Source of the DNA: Volvox africanus
Lineage: Eukaryota > Chlorophyta > Chlorophyceae > Chlamydomonadales > Volvocaceae
DNA: 64,000 nucleotides
Assembly: GCA_030268105.1 (NCBI GenBank)
Contig: BSDZ01000017.1
Span: 1,654,001-1,718,000 of the forward strand
Direction: 5' to 3'
Below, piece after piece: positions 1 through 12,600 of the stretch. Below the pieces are notes generated by a model, which was given only the letters and a program-made list of their open reading frames with translations, had not been told where the DNA came from and searched no databases. The number at the start of each line of letters is the position of its first letter. Positions within the stretch are counted from its first letter, which is position 1. The position numbers and the translations under genes were made by a program.

Positions 1-3000
1 TTCTTGACCCTCACGGGCACGTTGCTTACCTCTCTTAAGCGCACCTCTACTCGGCTGCCCTTTACTAGCGCGTTAGCCAAACCCATCCAGTGCGCATCGC
101 CGCTTTCCGTGAGGTCCCCACCAGGTGCCGCCCCGACCGCACTGCGCTGACCGGCGGCGTGATGGTCCGATGCATTTGCGCATCGCTGTTGTTTGCTGCA
201 GTGCGCTGCTGATACCACTGCCACGCGGTGCGTCTCCTCAAGAAAGGCATCTACTTGCTCAGGGGCGCCTGCCTCTGACGGAATCGACAGCTTCCGACCA
301 TGCAGGTTGTGGCTGATGACCTGGCCCTGATGAGTGATAAGGACAGAAGCATAGGCCGGCGCGGTGAGAAGCGCGTGGCGAAATCAGGACATGTGACCTC
401 AACGAATCCTGCCCCCCATACCCTAGCCAAGAAGTTGTAACATAGCACCACTGTGCGACCCACACTAATACTCTCATTCCTGGCCCAATTTCCAGCGCGG
501 CGTTATGCTGACCTTCAATTTCCCTCCCTTTTCTTTTGCCACCCAACATCACCGTCCTCCATCCAATAGCCGCATCGGCGTCGACCTTCAGGTCGATAAA
601 GCCAACTAAGAGAGCCACCCCAACTTTTTTAATTCGTCCGTCAAACTTGCGTACCCACCTCCTTTGCCCGAAGCTGCGCCGCCAGGCCGTCTGCTTCCGC
701 CTTGCTGGTTGCCAACCTCTCTTCCAATTCCCGAACCATTTCCTCCAGCTCCTTAATTTCACCCCCGGCCTCCTGGAGCTGCGCCTGCAGGACGTTGTTC
801 TGCTTCCTCACAGCTTCACAGGCCGCCGCACGCTTAGCTTCGGCGGCGATAGCGAGCTCCGCTGCTGCTAACCTTGACAGAGCATCCTGTCAGTGGAATG
901 TTTCAAAAGCGAGCCGCGGGAGGAGGGACGTCGGAGGGGTTGACACAGGCGCTGGGTGAGGAAGTGACAATATAAACAGGGATGCTTCTTAAGTCATTCG
1001 GAACCTTCATCGCGCAGGAATGGTGTCGCGTTTCGTTTGTAGGGTTACCTGCCTAAGTTATCTGGAGCAAACACAGCATCTTGGTTATGTTTCAGTGTAC
1101 TTCTTCCCTCAGCTATCCTACCCTACCAGGTATGTTAATAGCCTGTCAAGATCAACTTGCGCACCACACCCAATCTTCCCATCCTACATTCCGTTCCACC
1201 TCCGTGGTCATGAGTGATACGTGCGCCTCGTGCACTTGCGCCTGGAGAAGGTGGTTGGCTTGCCTTAGCCGCTCTAATTCTATCCGAAGCTCACTGGCAG
1301 AACGAGTAGCGTTGACGATTTCCTGAAGCGGGCAGAGGAGAAGGAGATACTGATCACTGAACGGATTTGAGGTGCAATCCAAAAGTGTTGCCGCACGATG
1401 TAGGGGAAAGGTAACATTAAGGGAAAGTCAAGGATGAGACAAGCGCCAACGAGGTGGAACAAGCAAAGCGCCACCATGGAAACATCATTGCACAGGGCTT
1501 GGAATCGGAATCGGCAAGTAACATGCATGGGACATCCACAGAACCAAGGGGAAAACACCACGGTATAGTGCCGACGGACGACAGAGGTGTAAGTCGCCGA
1601 AACAACCGTGCAAGGACGTGCGCCAGAAATGGCTTTGCCTGCTGAGGCATATTGGAGGGAAGTTTGGTGTTGTATGTGTGCAGCGCGTTATGAAGGAAAC
1701 AACGGGGGGCCACAAGGCGCTGCGTCCCCATCACACCTGGGCTACGCTTCTTAGTTCCGATAAGCAAGGCTCCAAATGCAGGACGCCGCCGCTGCTGGGG
1801 CCGGTCCCTCCGGAAGGCCAGCGACGATCGTCAACGACGAACCGGAAACTTTGCTTCATGACGCCTGCCAGAGATCGCAAGTCCTTCCGCAGCTCCCGGT
1901 AGACGTCCGCCGGTTTGTGCAGGTCTACCGACCCGTCCCCTTTGAAGAGGCCATCCCACTCGACTGTAAGCTCATCCACGTTATACTGCTGCATTGGTTT
2001 CTGAAACGCATGCTCCAGCTCGGCGCGGGTTGTCCCCCAGTGCAACGGAACGACGCCTTCGCTCCGACCCGGCAAGTGGCTGCCCTGTTCCGATGTGCTG
2101 AGCACTTTAGCATCCGGAGGCCATACTATGGATGAGCGAGACTGCAAGCTTGTCATAGTCCGCTGCGGCAGTGGCACAGACAGGGCAATTTTCTGTACAA
2201 AGGCCGTGCAAAAGGCAAATGCCCAAATATCCACGTATCTCGCCTCACCATTGGCAAAGTAGTAGTTTCAAGACCGTTTGTGCATGATGTCCTGCGTCCC
2301 TCGGCCTCTCCATAGCTATTGGGCCCCGAGGAATCCATTCAACGCTATCTCAAGAAGACCAGGTCTTCTCTGAACTTTTTGTACACTCCCAAGTTCCTGT
2401 CAAGGTTACCGCTGCGGCGATATCAGGCTTAACGGCCACCGATGGCGCCGCAGCATCGGACGCTTCGACTTTATTTATCGTGACCACGTTTAAATCTGGA
2501 AGATAAATAAACCTTTTCCAGCAAGTTCAAAAAGTTATATCCTCGTCAAGGTGGGAGGCTGCCTTTTTCGCGAAGAAACTAGGAGGTGCCTTGACGTTGC
2601 ATGCGGTAAGCGATTTTATATGTACATAATGTCAATAATGTTTAAATTGCAATTTGATCTCTATACAAGCACAAGGAGGATGTCAAAATCAATTGCGACA
2701 AACGTACAGGTGCACGCGAACACCCATCTTGCACGCGAATGCTATATTAGTTGGCATTATCAGACGTGTCACTGCATATTTTAAAGCTGCTGACAAATTT
2801 CTTATTGTAGTAACCTTTAGCTAGCAATTTTCTATCGATTCGGTTCTTCCAAGTGTTATAACCCTAACGTCCACCCGCCACTTTTCGTACAGTCTACACC
2901 GCTGCCTTCCGAGGCCATAGTGACGGGGTCAGACGAATCTCAACGGTCTAGAACTCTTTCGCAATATTACGCAAGGAAGCGGATGGAACCGCTGCTGCGC

Positions 3001-6000
3001 GTCAACCACGCCCTTGGCAGGGTCTACACGTGTGCCTTCCAACAGGTTCCAACGCTTGCAGGTTCACAGAGGGTATCAGCTGGGCTCAAACGCGGCAGGT
3101 CTCCGATACCCTTTGCTTCACGACCATTGATTGTGTGTTTTTACGTCCCCCTCTTCACACGTTGACATTAAAATGCAATCTTGCCCATGGACTGTGCACC
3201 GGACGCAATTTTTTTGCAGTTGCCACGGCTCTGCCACTAAGGGGAAGCTGTGCGCTCTACGGAGCTCTGAAAAGCTTCCCGCTATTCTGGTAGGCCTCTA
3301 AGTTGCCGCCAGACTCTTTGTGAGCGCGCCTAGCGGCCGAAGCATAGCACCGAAACGGACATTCAGTTTGCAATCGCAGCTTGAAGCATTTCTATACGCC
3401 CATGCCAGGTTGGGAGGCCCCGGCAACGGGCCCAGTCTCCAATATGCACGGGAGCTGCGTATCCGGGGGCAGCAGTGGATCTGTCACTGAGCGGGAGAAG
3501 AGAGAGACGAGATATGCAACAAATGCGCGTCGTATGCTTAAACAGTGTGACAATACACATCGACAGTGTAACAGTACAGATCGACAGTGAAACTTTCACA
3601 CCACATTACACCGGCCAGAATGTATAGATCAGAGTTTCACCTAGGGAGTTCGGCAGGGGTCTAATGTGATACTAAAATAATCATTGGCATCTCAACGCTG
3701 TCAGCTCCCCTTAACAGAAAAAAGCCGGGCGTCGCTGTTAGCCGGGCGGAGCTGGGCGGAGCTGGGCGGAGCTGGGCGGCTGCCCTCTTAACGCATTGCC
3801 GCACGTGCCGGGCACATCAGATACTGGGGCCGGGAGGAATGGATTGAAGAAGGTGAAAGTTGCGATTGGGGCCGTTTCCATTGGCACCCATGCACCGTCG
3901 TACCGTTTCAAAGTTCCAGATTCTGGTCTTGCAAGTCAAAATCTCTTTCAGGGTCACCTTTCGCCTGTCCACCTTGGTAGCGATCACTGGCGCTTGACGT
4001 AAATCAACAACTACAGGATCCCCCACGTCCCTCGTACTCAGCACACAGCCATACACACCCACAACCGTAAGGCCCCTAGGTGTGGCCCGTAATATCCGCC
4101 CTTCCAAACTTCACAATTCCAGTCTCCCATTCGGATCTCCCTTGCTCGGCATCCGCACGCTTGCCCAGCACAAGAAGCATTGATTCTGGGTCAAATTTAA
4201 GCAGAATGCTTCTGGGGATTGTCTCTTATTGGAGGTAATTGGGTAAGGAAATATTTTTTCCTGGTATGACCCCTTTTAGAAAGGATCCCTACGTATGAAG
4301 TAGCTTAAGGGGGAACCCCGCCCCGTCCCATAACCCCGTCCCTGACCATGACTACTCATACAAGAACTACATGACCCTCAAGCGCACGCGGTAACCGGTC
4401 GGATATGGGAATTGTAATTATCAACAGCGTTGAGTCCTTTTTGAGCGCTGCAACTATTCACTCACAGGTGACATAAAAATCTCGCAAACTCTTCACTAGA
4501 GAGTAGGAAGTCTAGCAGGTGTACATCGCAGATGAGTGTGTTCAACAGACTCTAATAGTTAATTGGCTAGCTCTGTCACGACGGTACAGCACATTACTAT
4601 GTACGATTTTTCACCACTATGTCGTGACAGCTCTCAATCCACTCACACCGGCTCTCATGAAACCCCGAGAGTCCTCGTTCGTTCCTTAACCTCCACCGGG
4701 GTCGAAGATTTCAAGAACGTGGCTCGGTGGCCTGGGGAGAAGTCAGACAGTACTCGTGCGGAGGCCTGCGAAGCACCGAAAGAGAGGGCCAGCAACAAGT
4801 TCACTACAGCAGGCACAGCATACGGTACACCAGACGGCATGCACCTAAACCTACTCTGCGGTACAGCGTGGCATTGAAAACTTGGCCATAACCAGGAGGG
4901 GTGTCACAGAAACTTGTGACAAAATCTACGCCAATACACAATCCCGCACTCTACCTTAAGCTCGGCTTGTAAGCTGCGCAACTCCCTCTCCTTACGCAGC
5001 ACTGCATGGTAGTCAGCCACCGGCATGGAGCGAATTCGTGCCAGATCCCAATCGTAGCGGTACTCATTCCAGTCACCTGCAGCCCCCGGGCACAAGCACC
5101 GTCTCAATTCACCCTACCAGGAGCACATATGGGATGTGCCAGGGCTGTGGCACATTATGCCGAACCCAGCGGACCTTGTTGACACCATTTATCGAATGCT
5201 ACTCAGTCTAGCTTTCCTGCAAACTTCCCTTATTTCTGCAAATAATAGTAAGGGCTTATCAAACAGCACTTGGAGGTTAAATGTCGCGACATACTTTGGT
5301 CTGAAGACACGTAATGTGTTACGAGGCAGGAATTCCGTCGTGACATACACTCGGCCGTAAAATATGTATCCACAAGATTCATATTGGGCAAGCGACGGTA
5401 GACGCAGAATGCCATGCAAGGGCATGCCAACGGATGCGGGTTCGTCAATCAAAACCCCGGCAGGTTCACAAGTTGCTCCCCAAGTGCGCCTCAGGTCATT
5501 CTCTAGATCTCCAACCCACAACCATCAACAAACCCTCGCTCCTCACCCCACCCCGTCGCTCTACTACCTGCTGCTTGGAGGCCGGGCGTGTGCCTAGGCG
5601 GCGGCAACCGGGCGGAAGCTGGCCTCCATGCCACCGGGTCGATTGCCCGTGCTGGGTCAGGCCGGTCTGGGTGCACATGATCCAGCCACTGGGGTGTCCG
5701 CCGAGGCAGATCTACGTAGAAGCGCCCTGGGTCCGTTACACGGCGCAGATCAATGGGGTCAGGGTCCTGCAAGAAGAAGTAAGGGTCGAGGAAGGAGACC
5801 CAGACTCAGGCAGCAGCGAGGTCTGACCAGGTGTCGCGGTGCAACCATGAGACCTACCTTCCCGCTGGGCCAAATCAATCCTGTCACCAGCTCGTTGGGC
5901 TCAGTACCCTCCCTTTGAGCCGTGATTTGAGGCAGGCAGCCAGCTTCAGCACGCACCAACCTCTTCCCGCATACCTGCTCGCGCCGGCCTTCTCGAATAA

Positions 6001-9000
6001 TCCGCTTGACACCCGTCTCGTTCCGCGTGTCCAACCGCATGCCGTGCCGATGCAACACAGCTGCCTTTCGACCCTTGCGCCTCAGCAGCCGCAAGTCCGC
6101 CAATGCGGCACGAAGCTGGTGACTGTAAAACAGTGCCTGCGGCAAAAGGAGGCCCAGGAAACAGGGGTCGGTGCAACGAGACTGAAAACGCCTAGCGGGC
6201 AATGCGTGGTATTAAGTGAACGCCATCCAATCCAACCCAACCCAACCCAACTCAACCGCCATCATTTTTCCTACTGCGCTGCTTCGAACAAACCATCCGT
6301 GGCGGAAATAGAGCCCATATTGCAATGCACCCCTGTTGACTGGAGATCCGGATCTGAACTCCTAGGATTTCAAACGGGACTGGATTCTCGGCGACCTCGG
6401 CACTTTGCCACTGCATGACGACGCAGATTTATGGTGCCTGAGTGGCGCGTATAGTTTCTTGGCCGCAATGCTCGGAGTCCCTTGCGGGAGGTTTCCGCGG
6501 AGGGTGAAAAGCTAGCGCCAGATAGGCTTGCAGACTTCCAGACTTCCTAAGTCTTAAAGCCCCAACCCACCTCGCTCCGCAGCTGCTGTGTTCTGCCAAA
6601 CACCACCATATGCTCCGTCTCTCGAAGCGTCGCTTCCAGCTCAGCTTCGTCAGTGGGGACACTACGGGGCTTGCTTGGCAGGGGCCGTGCTTCAGGCCGG
6701 TAACCCGCCACACGCACTCCATGATCCACACGGCTGGGCCGTGGTTGGCCCCGGTGCCCTTGACCTGATCCGAATGAGCGTTGCGCACCAGAACCCGGGA
6801 GTAAAGCCCGTGGTGCGGCGATGCCCGCAGGACCTTCCTGCCTGCTTGAACCCTCTGCAGCGAAGCTCGGCTCTGATCCAAGCTCCGCAGCATCACCTTC
6901 CTGGGGCCCAGTTCTCGTGTGCTGCTGCCTGTATGGCCGTTGTACAGGTTTCTGATGATTGGGATGGGATGCCTGCTGGGGTGCTGCTGGTGCTGGTACT
7001 GACTCGATGGCCTCTTCATCGCCGACTTTCGCGCCGCATGGCCGGATGCGTTCAGTCACCGAGAGATGCTGACCCACGGGTCTGCGGGGACCGAATGTCG
7101 CTCCGAGGCCGCCACCCGCGTCGGCAACGACCGAGCTGGTCACGGGCTCCTCATCGGCGCTCTCATACCCAGACAGCTGTGCAGCGTCCCTAGCTCCACG
7201 CCTAGACGGAGACAATGAACCTGCAGGTGAAAAAATGATCCCCCGGCTTTGTGGGCTCAGGAAGAAGGGAGACGTAATTATGAAAGGGAAGTCCATGCTG
7301 TGGGTATGCTGCCATGAAGTCTGGCCGAATTCTCAATTAACCCATCTGCCACTGCAGTGGACAAATGGGGATTGCAAGCAAGGGCCAGCCCAAGCGCCTC
7401 TCTGCCATTTTACGGCACGAAGGCCGAAAGCGACCCGAAGCCGTGGCGGCGGAGCATCAGGAGAGGCTATAAACTGGAGTCCCCTGGTGGGGTGGAGGGC
7501 AACACCGGAACCGAGCATAGGAAGGTAACATTTTGGTGCTTTAGTTGCCGGAAATAGGTTCCATTTTCCGGCAAGTAAAGCACCAAAATGTTACCTCACG
7601 GCTTACCAGGTGCTGATTACTAGGAGCTTACTGGCCCCGACAGCTAATTGCTGCATAGCGAAGCCCATGGAAAGTGGACGACGCGGAGCACGCTCCGGAT
7701 CACAAACACCTTGCGACACCGCATCAGAACCAACCGCACGTGCTGCATCACACTGACCTAGTACGGCATCATGGTAATAGTAACCGGCGCGAGGCTCCTC
7801 TAGTGGTGGAGGTGGCACGAGGTAGGACTGCCGATGATGGGACGGCGCAGGTGGACGTCCGACGCGATGGCCGAAATGTTGCGAGAGGGTGCTGTGCAGC
7901 GCAGCATACCGTAGCACAGAGCAGCATGGGGACACAATATCCGGCGGACAAAGAAGACGTGACAAACGCTGGGTCAGTTGTGTGTAAGGTTCAGCTAAAC
8001 AGTACATGGTTCCAAAGAGTTCAATGCAATGCCGCACACGCCGTCTTGGCGAGCCTCTTCATGAGTCTCTACACGCAATCCGTTTTTTTGTACCGAACGC
8101 ACGGGTGAAATCCGGATGAAGGCGTTAACGCAAAACCGGATGAAGGCGTTTTCGCGAACATGTGTCCATAACGTTTAATAACCAAAGACGCTACAATTGA
8201 TTCGAGCGATAATCAATTACAGCCCCAAACTTCCTGTTGTGGTTGAGCCAAAAAGAGGGCACCGCATGGCTCGAAGCGACCAGTTGGAATGATCACAAGG
8301 CAGCACTTTCCACCTGCTCACAGGCAGGCCATAAGTTAAACCTTGAATCCAGGAATTGAGCTCCCAGAGCCGATGTGGTCCCAGTCTCTTCAAAAAAAAC
8401 GACCGCATATTTAAACAAAACCTTAAATTCCCAACGAGCCACCATGGATGGCCCCATGACTTCAGGCACATTTGCCGGGCTGCAGCTAGTGACAGGATGT
8501 CCTCGTACCTCTCGTCAAGTAGTTGCATTAAACTGTCAGCATCCCGTGCCCGCAGCGCCCTGATCACGTCGTCCACGCGATCTGGTGGCACGTTGATGAA
8601 CAGATGCCCCGGGGTTAGCTCTCCGCTCGTCTTGTCCTTAACCACGTTGTTGGTCCCTGGGGTTCGTCCCCTCGAGCTGGTACCCTCTGTCACTGAGAGA
8701 GGCAACCGAGATGCTGAAGATGCGCGCATGAGTCTATGGCGCTGCCGCGCCAGTGCATCTGCGTGGTGCGCCCAACAACGGCCGCACTTGCGCTGTGTCC
8801 AGTTAGCATGCCCCAGGCCCCAGGCCTCGGCGCGGAGGAGGTCACATAGCTTGCAACGCCTGGAGGAATGGGATGGCATGTTGAAGGCATTATGTTATCC
8901 ATGCAAGGCAGGAAAGCTTCATATCCTCTACCGGTCCCCCGGCTGGTATGTTTTTGCATGGTGCAATACCTTAGTAAGCAGTCCGTGAGACCGAGTTTCC

Positions 9001-9244
9001 AAACGTTATTCTAGCCAAATAACTTCCTATCAAAGCTATTAACGCATAAGGATTAACACCTTGCTTCTAGCTCCTTCTCAAGTTCCGTAGTCTCAACCAA
9101 CACATGGTACTCCAGCGCCCGCCTCTCCACGCGCCTCTGCAACTGCCGTCGCTGCTCAGCCTTTTCACGAGCTGATGCTGCGTCTAATAGCTTTAATTGC
9201 GATGATCGGCCACGTCGTCGGTCAGCAATAACTGAACGCTTCAT
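1..9244 (-). CDS. Large coiled-coil protein with Cys4 motif, unknown function (partial)
   Basis: I do not recognise this protein. Thirteen exons can be chained in phase: 9244-9060, 8859-8509, 7891-7632, 7220-6571, 6136-5975, 5766-5568, 5502-5323, 5076-4955, 4222-3904, 2192-1737, 1322-1200, 886-659 and 326-30. A donor at 29 leads out of the window, giving about 1177 residues here. The start ATG at 9244 opens a basic, helix-forming N-terminus (MKRSVIADRR). Residues 64-90 hold C-x2-C-x19-C-x2-C, a possible zinc site. Exons 1, 11 and 12 are heptad-like coiled coil, rich in Glu, Leu, Arg and Ala. Exon 4 is a Ser/Pro/Gly-rich linker. Exon 9 reads well only if a one-base shift near 4077 is allowed. 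The boundary between exons 2 and 3 and the end of exon 7 are the weakest points. The intron at 1738-1323 and the long intron at 3903-2193 show nothing coding. The mix of coiled coil and basic exons would suit a cytoskeletal, basal-body or flagellar protein, but that is only a guess. Confidence 0.6.
3741..3780. repeat. 10-bp tandem repeat, four copies
   Basis: Four head-to-tail copies of GCTGGGCGGA, the first and last each differing by one base, lie in the long intron between exons 9 and 10 of the left-edge gene. This is simple tandem duplication and no function is evident. Confidence 0.8.
7524..7595. repeat. 31-bp inverted repeat (foldback hairpin) in intron
   Basis: The arms 7524-7554 and 7565-7595 are reverse complements at 30 of 31 positions (mismatch at 7544/7575) and are separated by a 10-nt loop. 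The element sits inside the intron between exons 3 and 4 of the left-edge gene. Transcribed from either strand it would give a nearly perfect stem-loop. It could be a MITE-like foldback or a small-RNA precursor. No target-site duplication is visible at its ends. Confidence 0.85.
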
Positions 9245-9648
9245 TCCAAAGTCGAAAACTACCGCACGAGTTTTCTAACTAACCCAAATTTAATACAGGT
9301 GCAATTTTTTTACCTAGTTAAAGATAAACTTATTAAGTTCGGAATTGAAGACAAGTAATGGCTATAGCGGAGAAATACAAGGAAAGCATTGTGGAAACTT
9401 CCAACCGCCAACAGTGTAGTCCCTTCGAGATACTCTTGAGAAAGGCACAACAGCTTCATAGGCTAGTAGATTTGGAAGGAAACTTTAGTCACACATAGAG
9501 ATTGTTATCGATATAGTGAACATTTAACTACTGAATAAAAGCTTGTAACTTACAGGATTTATTTTGAAGTGTAAAATTCGATACAATATGAATGCATAGG
9601 AACAGCGTCGGCATGGCCGTGTGTTCATCGTTGAGTGGCTTACCCTGA
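9245..9648. promoter_or_regulatory. Divergent intergenic promoter region
   Basis: About 400 bp separate the start codons of two divergently transcribed genes, the coiled-coil gene on the minus strand and the RCC1/TPR gene on the plus strand. The stretch is AT-rich compared with the flanking exons. An in-frame TGA lies immediately before the plus-strand ATG, which supports that start. I see no convincing TATA box. It should hold both 5' UTRs and both promoters. Confidence 0.5.
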
Positions 9649-12600
9649 ATGCTGCAAAACAAGATAGACCCCTGGAAAGGTCATCGCGCAGAAAGTACTC
9701 ATTCCAGGGATTCTGGTTCGAAGGGCCAAGTTGCTGGTTCCAGCGGCTCGGCCCATGCTCCACGGCATGCGCGGAGTGCTCAAGCTCCAGCTGACGGCCC
9801 AGGCCCTGCATCCATAAGCCCTAATGTTTCAGTATCAGTAGAAGAGGAAAGATCAGGCGCTCGGAATGAAGGAAACAATGGCGGCAAGGTTCTTCCACAT
9901 GTTGATGTGCCAGGTCGGCAAACTCGCCGCAGTCCATCGGCATCCCAAACCCCGACCCCAGCAGCGACGAGCAGTAGGGCACCTCCGCGCACCGGTGGCG
10001 TGGCATCGGTTTCCCCTGCGGCGTCCCTCAAGCCGAGCCTGAAGGCAGGCATATCACGCACAGTGCGGGCTACAGGCCGGCCAGCAGACATCGAGGCTCT
10101 GGCTGTGCATTCTGGGGGAGTTGCTAACCGTGCGTCACATGCAGCTTCAGCACCCCAAAGGTCCCCAAGCCCTGATCTCATGCCCCGGGCGGCCAAGGCA
10201 TCAATCACTGCACCCATCTCGCCCGTGTCTTCACTACCAGTCCTACCCAAGTTGTCCATGTCCTCAGTAACCGGCACCGATGCTGCCATGGCAGCAACAT
10301 CCATCACTGGTGCTTCTGCCCCCACACGCGGCGCTAGCGGCAGTGGTAGCCGCAGCGGCAGCCGCGGCGGCAGCCGTGGCAGTGTTGGCAGAGTTGGTGG
10401 CGGCTCCCGCACCTCGGCCTCCGCCATCGCTACTGTCACTGTCACGGCCACTGGCACTACCACTGGCGGCGGGGCCAATGCTTCCCGTCCTTCCGCTGCT
10501 GCTACTACGACGAGCGGGGGCCCTGAGGCACCTGGTCAGCGGCCGGCGGTGCTTAACACTCTGCAGGCCCTCCGTGAGGAAGCTGCTGGTCTCCTCAGTG
10601 CCGCGGGTGCGCTGGCCCCGGGTGCCGGCGCCGGTGCCGGCGACCGTGTTGCCGGAAGTGCGCCTGCCTTCTCAGGCGGAGGACGCCAGGCGCCAAACTC
10701 CCCGTCGCCGTCCCGCCTGGCGCTGCCCTTCCTGGGCGGCGTGGGTAGCAACTCCATGCGCGCCTCTCGCGGCGGCCTGCCTTTCCTGCCCTTATTCATG
10801 ATGCCTGCCAGCGGCACTAGCAGCAATCCTGCCAGTCCACTGCGTGGCGCGCATCCTTTTCTTGGTCACGGTGGCAAGAACGGCCGCAGCCCTGGCAGGG
10901 GCCGCCCGCGGCGTCCCAAGCGCGTTGCCGGGCAGCAGCAGGGCAGCGCACGGCTCAACCTGAGCAGCAAAACGGGACGCCGCATCCCCGACCCAACGGG
11001 CTCCTTCGAGGTCATCACCACCGCCCCAGGTGTCATCGGCGAGGTGCAGTTCAGCCAGGAGGTGTGGTGCATGGACCTGTGGAAAGTACTGGAAGGTGGC
11101 TGCAACCAACAAAGGATCTGGACTTTCGGCACTCCAGCCATAAGCAACGCCGCGGCGGCAGCAGCACAGATTATGGCGGCATCCGGCGTCATGCAGACCA
11201 CCGCTGCACCTGGAGGTGCCAACGGCGCTGCCGGGGGAGCCTCCGGTGACGGCGGCGGACTGGGTGCCAGCGCCGCGGCTGCTGACGGATACACCAGTGC
11301 ACAACCGCTAGCACTGCTTAACGGGGTTGTCTTTAGGGCTGTTGCGGCAGGTATATGGAGCCCGGCTGGGCTGGGCTGGGCTGGCCTGGCCTGGCCTGTG
11401 CTGGGCATTCGGTTGGATACGCTGGGAGCCCTGGGGTTTGGTGGTGGAATAGGTTCGTTCTGGCGTGCGTCTGACATCTTTCTTAGGTCGCGGCTCCTTC
11501 CGTACTATCCACTCAGGCTCACGCCCCATGCTCACGCCTAACCCCTCTGTAATGTCCTCAGCAGCCTCTACCCTGACCCATGCTCAAGTCACTCCTTCAT
11601 ACGGTGCACTTTACTTCCTGCAGGGTCCCATCACGCTGCCGCCATCTCATCTGAGGGCTTCTTATACCTGTGGGGTTCTGACTCTCGAGGTCAGCTCGGC
11701 CGCGGTTGGCCTTCCACACAGCACATTGCCGGACATACGTTGCCGCGGGAGGTTCAGCCGCCCATTGAAGCCTCCCTGGAGGACCTGCAGGGAGCGCTTC
11801 CCGTCAGTTTGGTGCAGGGAATCATCGCCTCTAGCACACCGCGGCAGCAAAGCTCGCGACGGCTAATGGTGTTAGATGACGGCGGCGATAGCGGCGGAGT
11901 CGGCGGTGGTGGAGGAGGGGAAGAGGCCGTTGGGTCGGCGGTGGGGGCAGAGGCGGCCAGCGGCGCGAGCGGAAGCGTCGGTGGAGGGAGTGGCGGCACG
12001 GCGGGGGCGATGCATCTCTTCCCTATGCCGAGTGTGCACTCACCGGGAGGCGGCAGCGCTTCGCGATCACGGCTTCATTCGGCGGCATCTTCATACTCGT
12101 CATACCGCCAACAGAGTGACAACAGGGTGCTTGCGGCAGCCGCGTCGTCGGTGACTGCCGGCCTAGCGATTCCGGGTGCTGCAACGGCGGCGATCATGGC
12201 TGCGGCGGCAGCAGCCGCTAGTGCAGAAGGCACCAGTATTGGAGCGGCCCTCGGCCCCGGCCCCACCCCTAGTGTCGACCCTGACGGGGATCCTGACGAC
12301 TTGGGCAGCCCGGTTGGCGGTAGCCGGCGGTTCAACGGCCCAGGCGAGCAGCCACAGCAGCTGCACATGTATCGGCTTAAGATGGGTGTGCCGGTGCGCG
12401 TGGTGGCATGCGGCGCGCTACACACGTTGGCAGCGCTGGACGGCGGCGGCGTGATGGGCTGGGGTGACAACGGGTCAGGCCAGGCCACGGGCAAGCCCGG
12501 TGTCCCGGCGGTGCGCATCAATACCCCTACACGCATACCTGAGTTCGAGCAGACGGAGGTGGTGTGTCTGTCGGCTGGTGAGCTGAGCCGGGCTGGGCTT

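Noticed and set aside
5364..6418. Several plus-strand open frames
   Set aside because: They lie opposite minus-strand exons 5-7 of the left-edge gene, which chain in phase with splice sites.
9780..10826. Antisense open frames opposite exon 1 of the RCC1/TPR gene
   Set aside because: High GC and third-codon bias leave the reverse strand open. The sense frame continues into clear RCC1 repeats.
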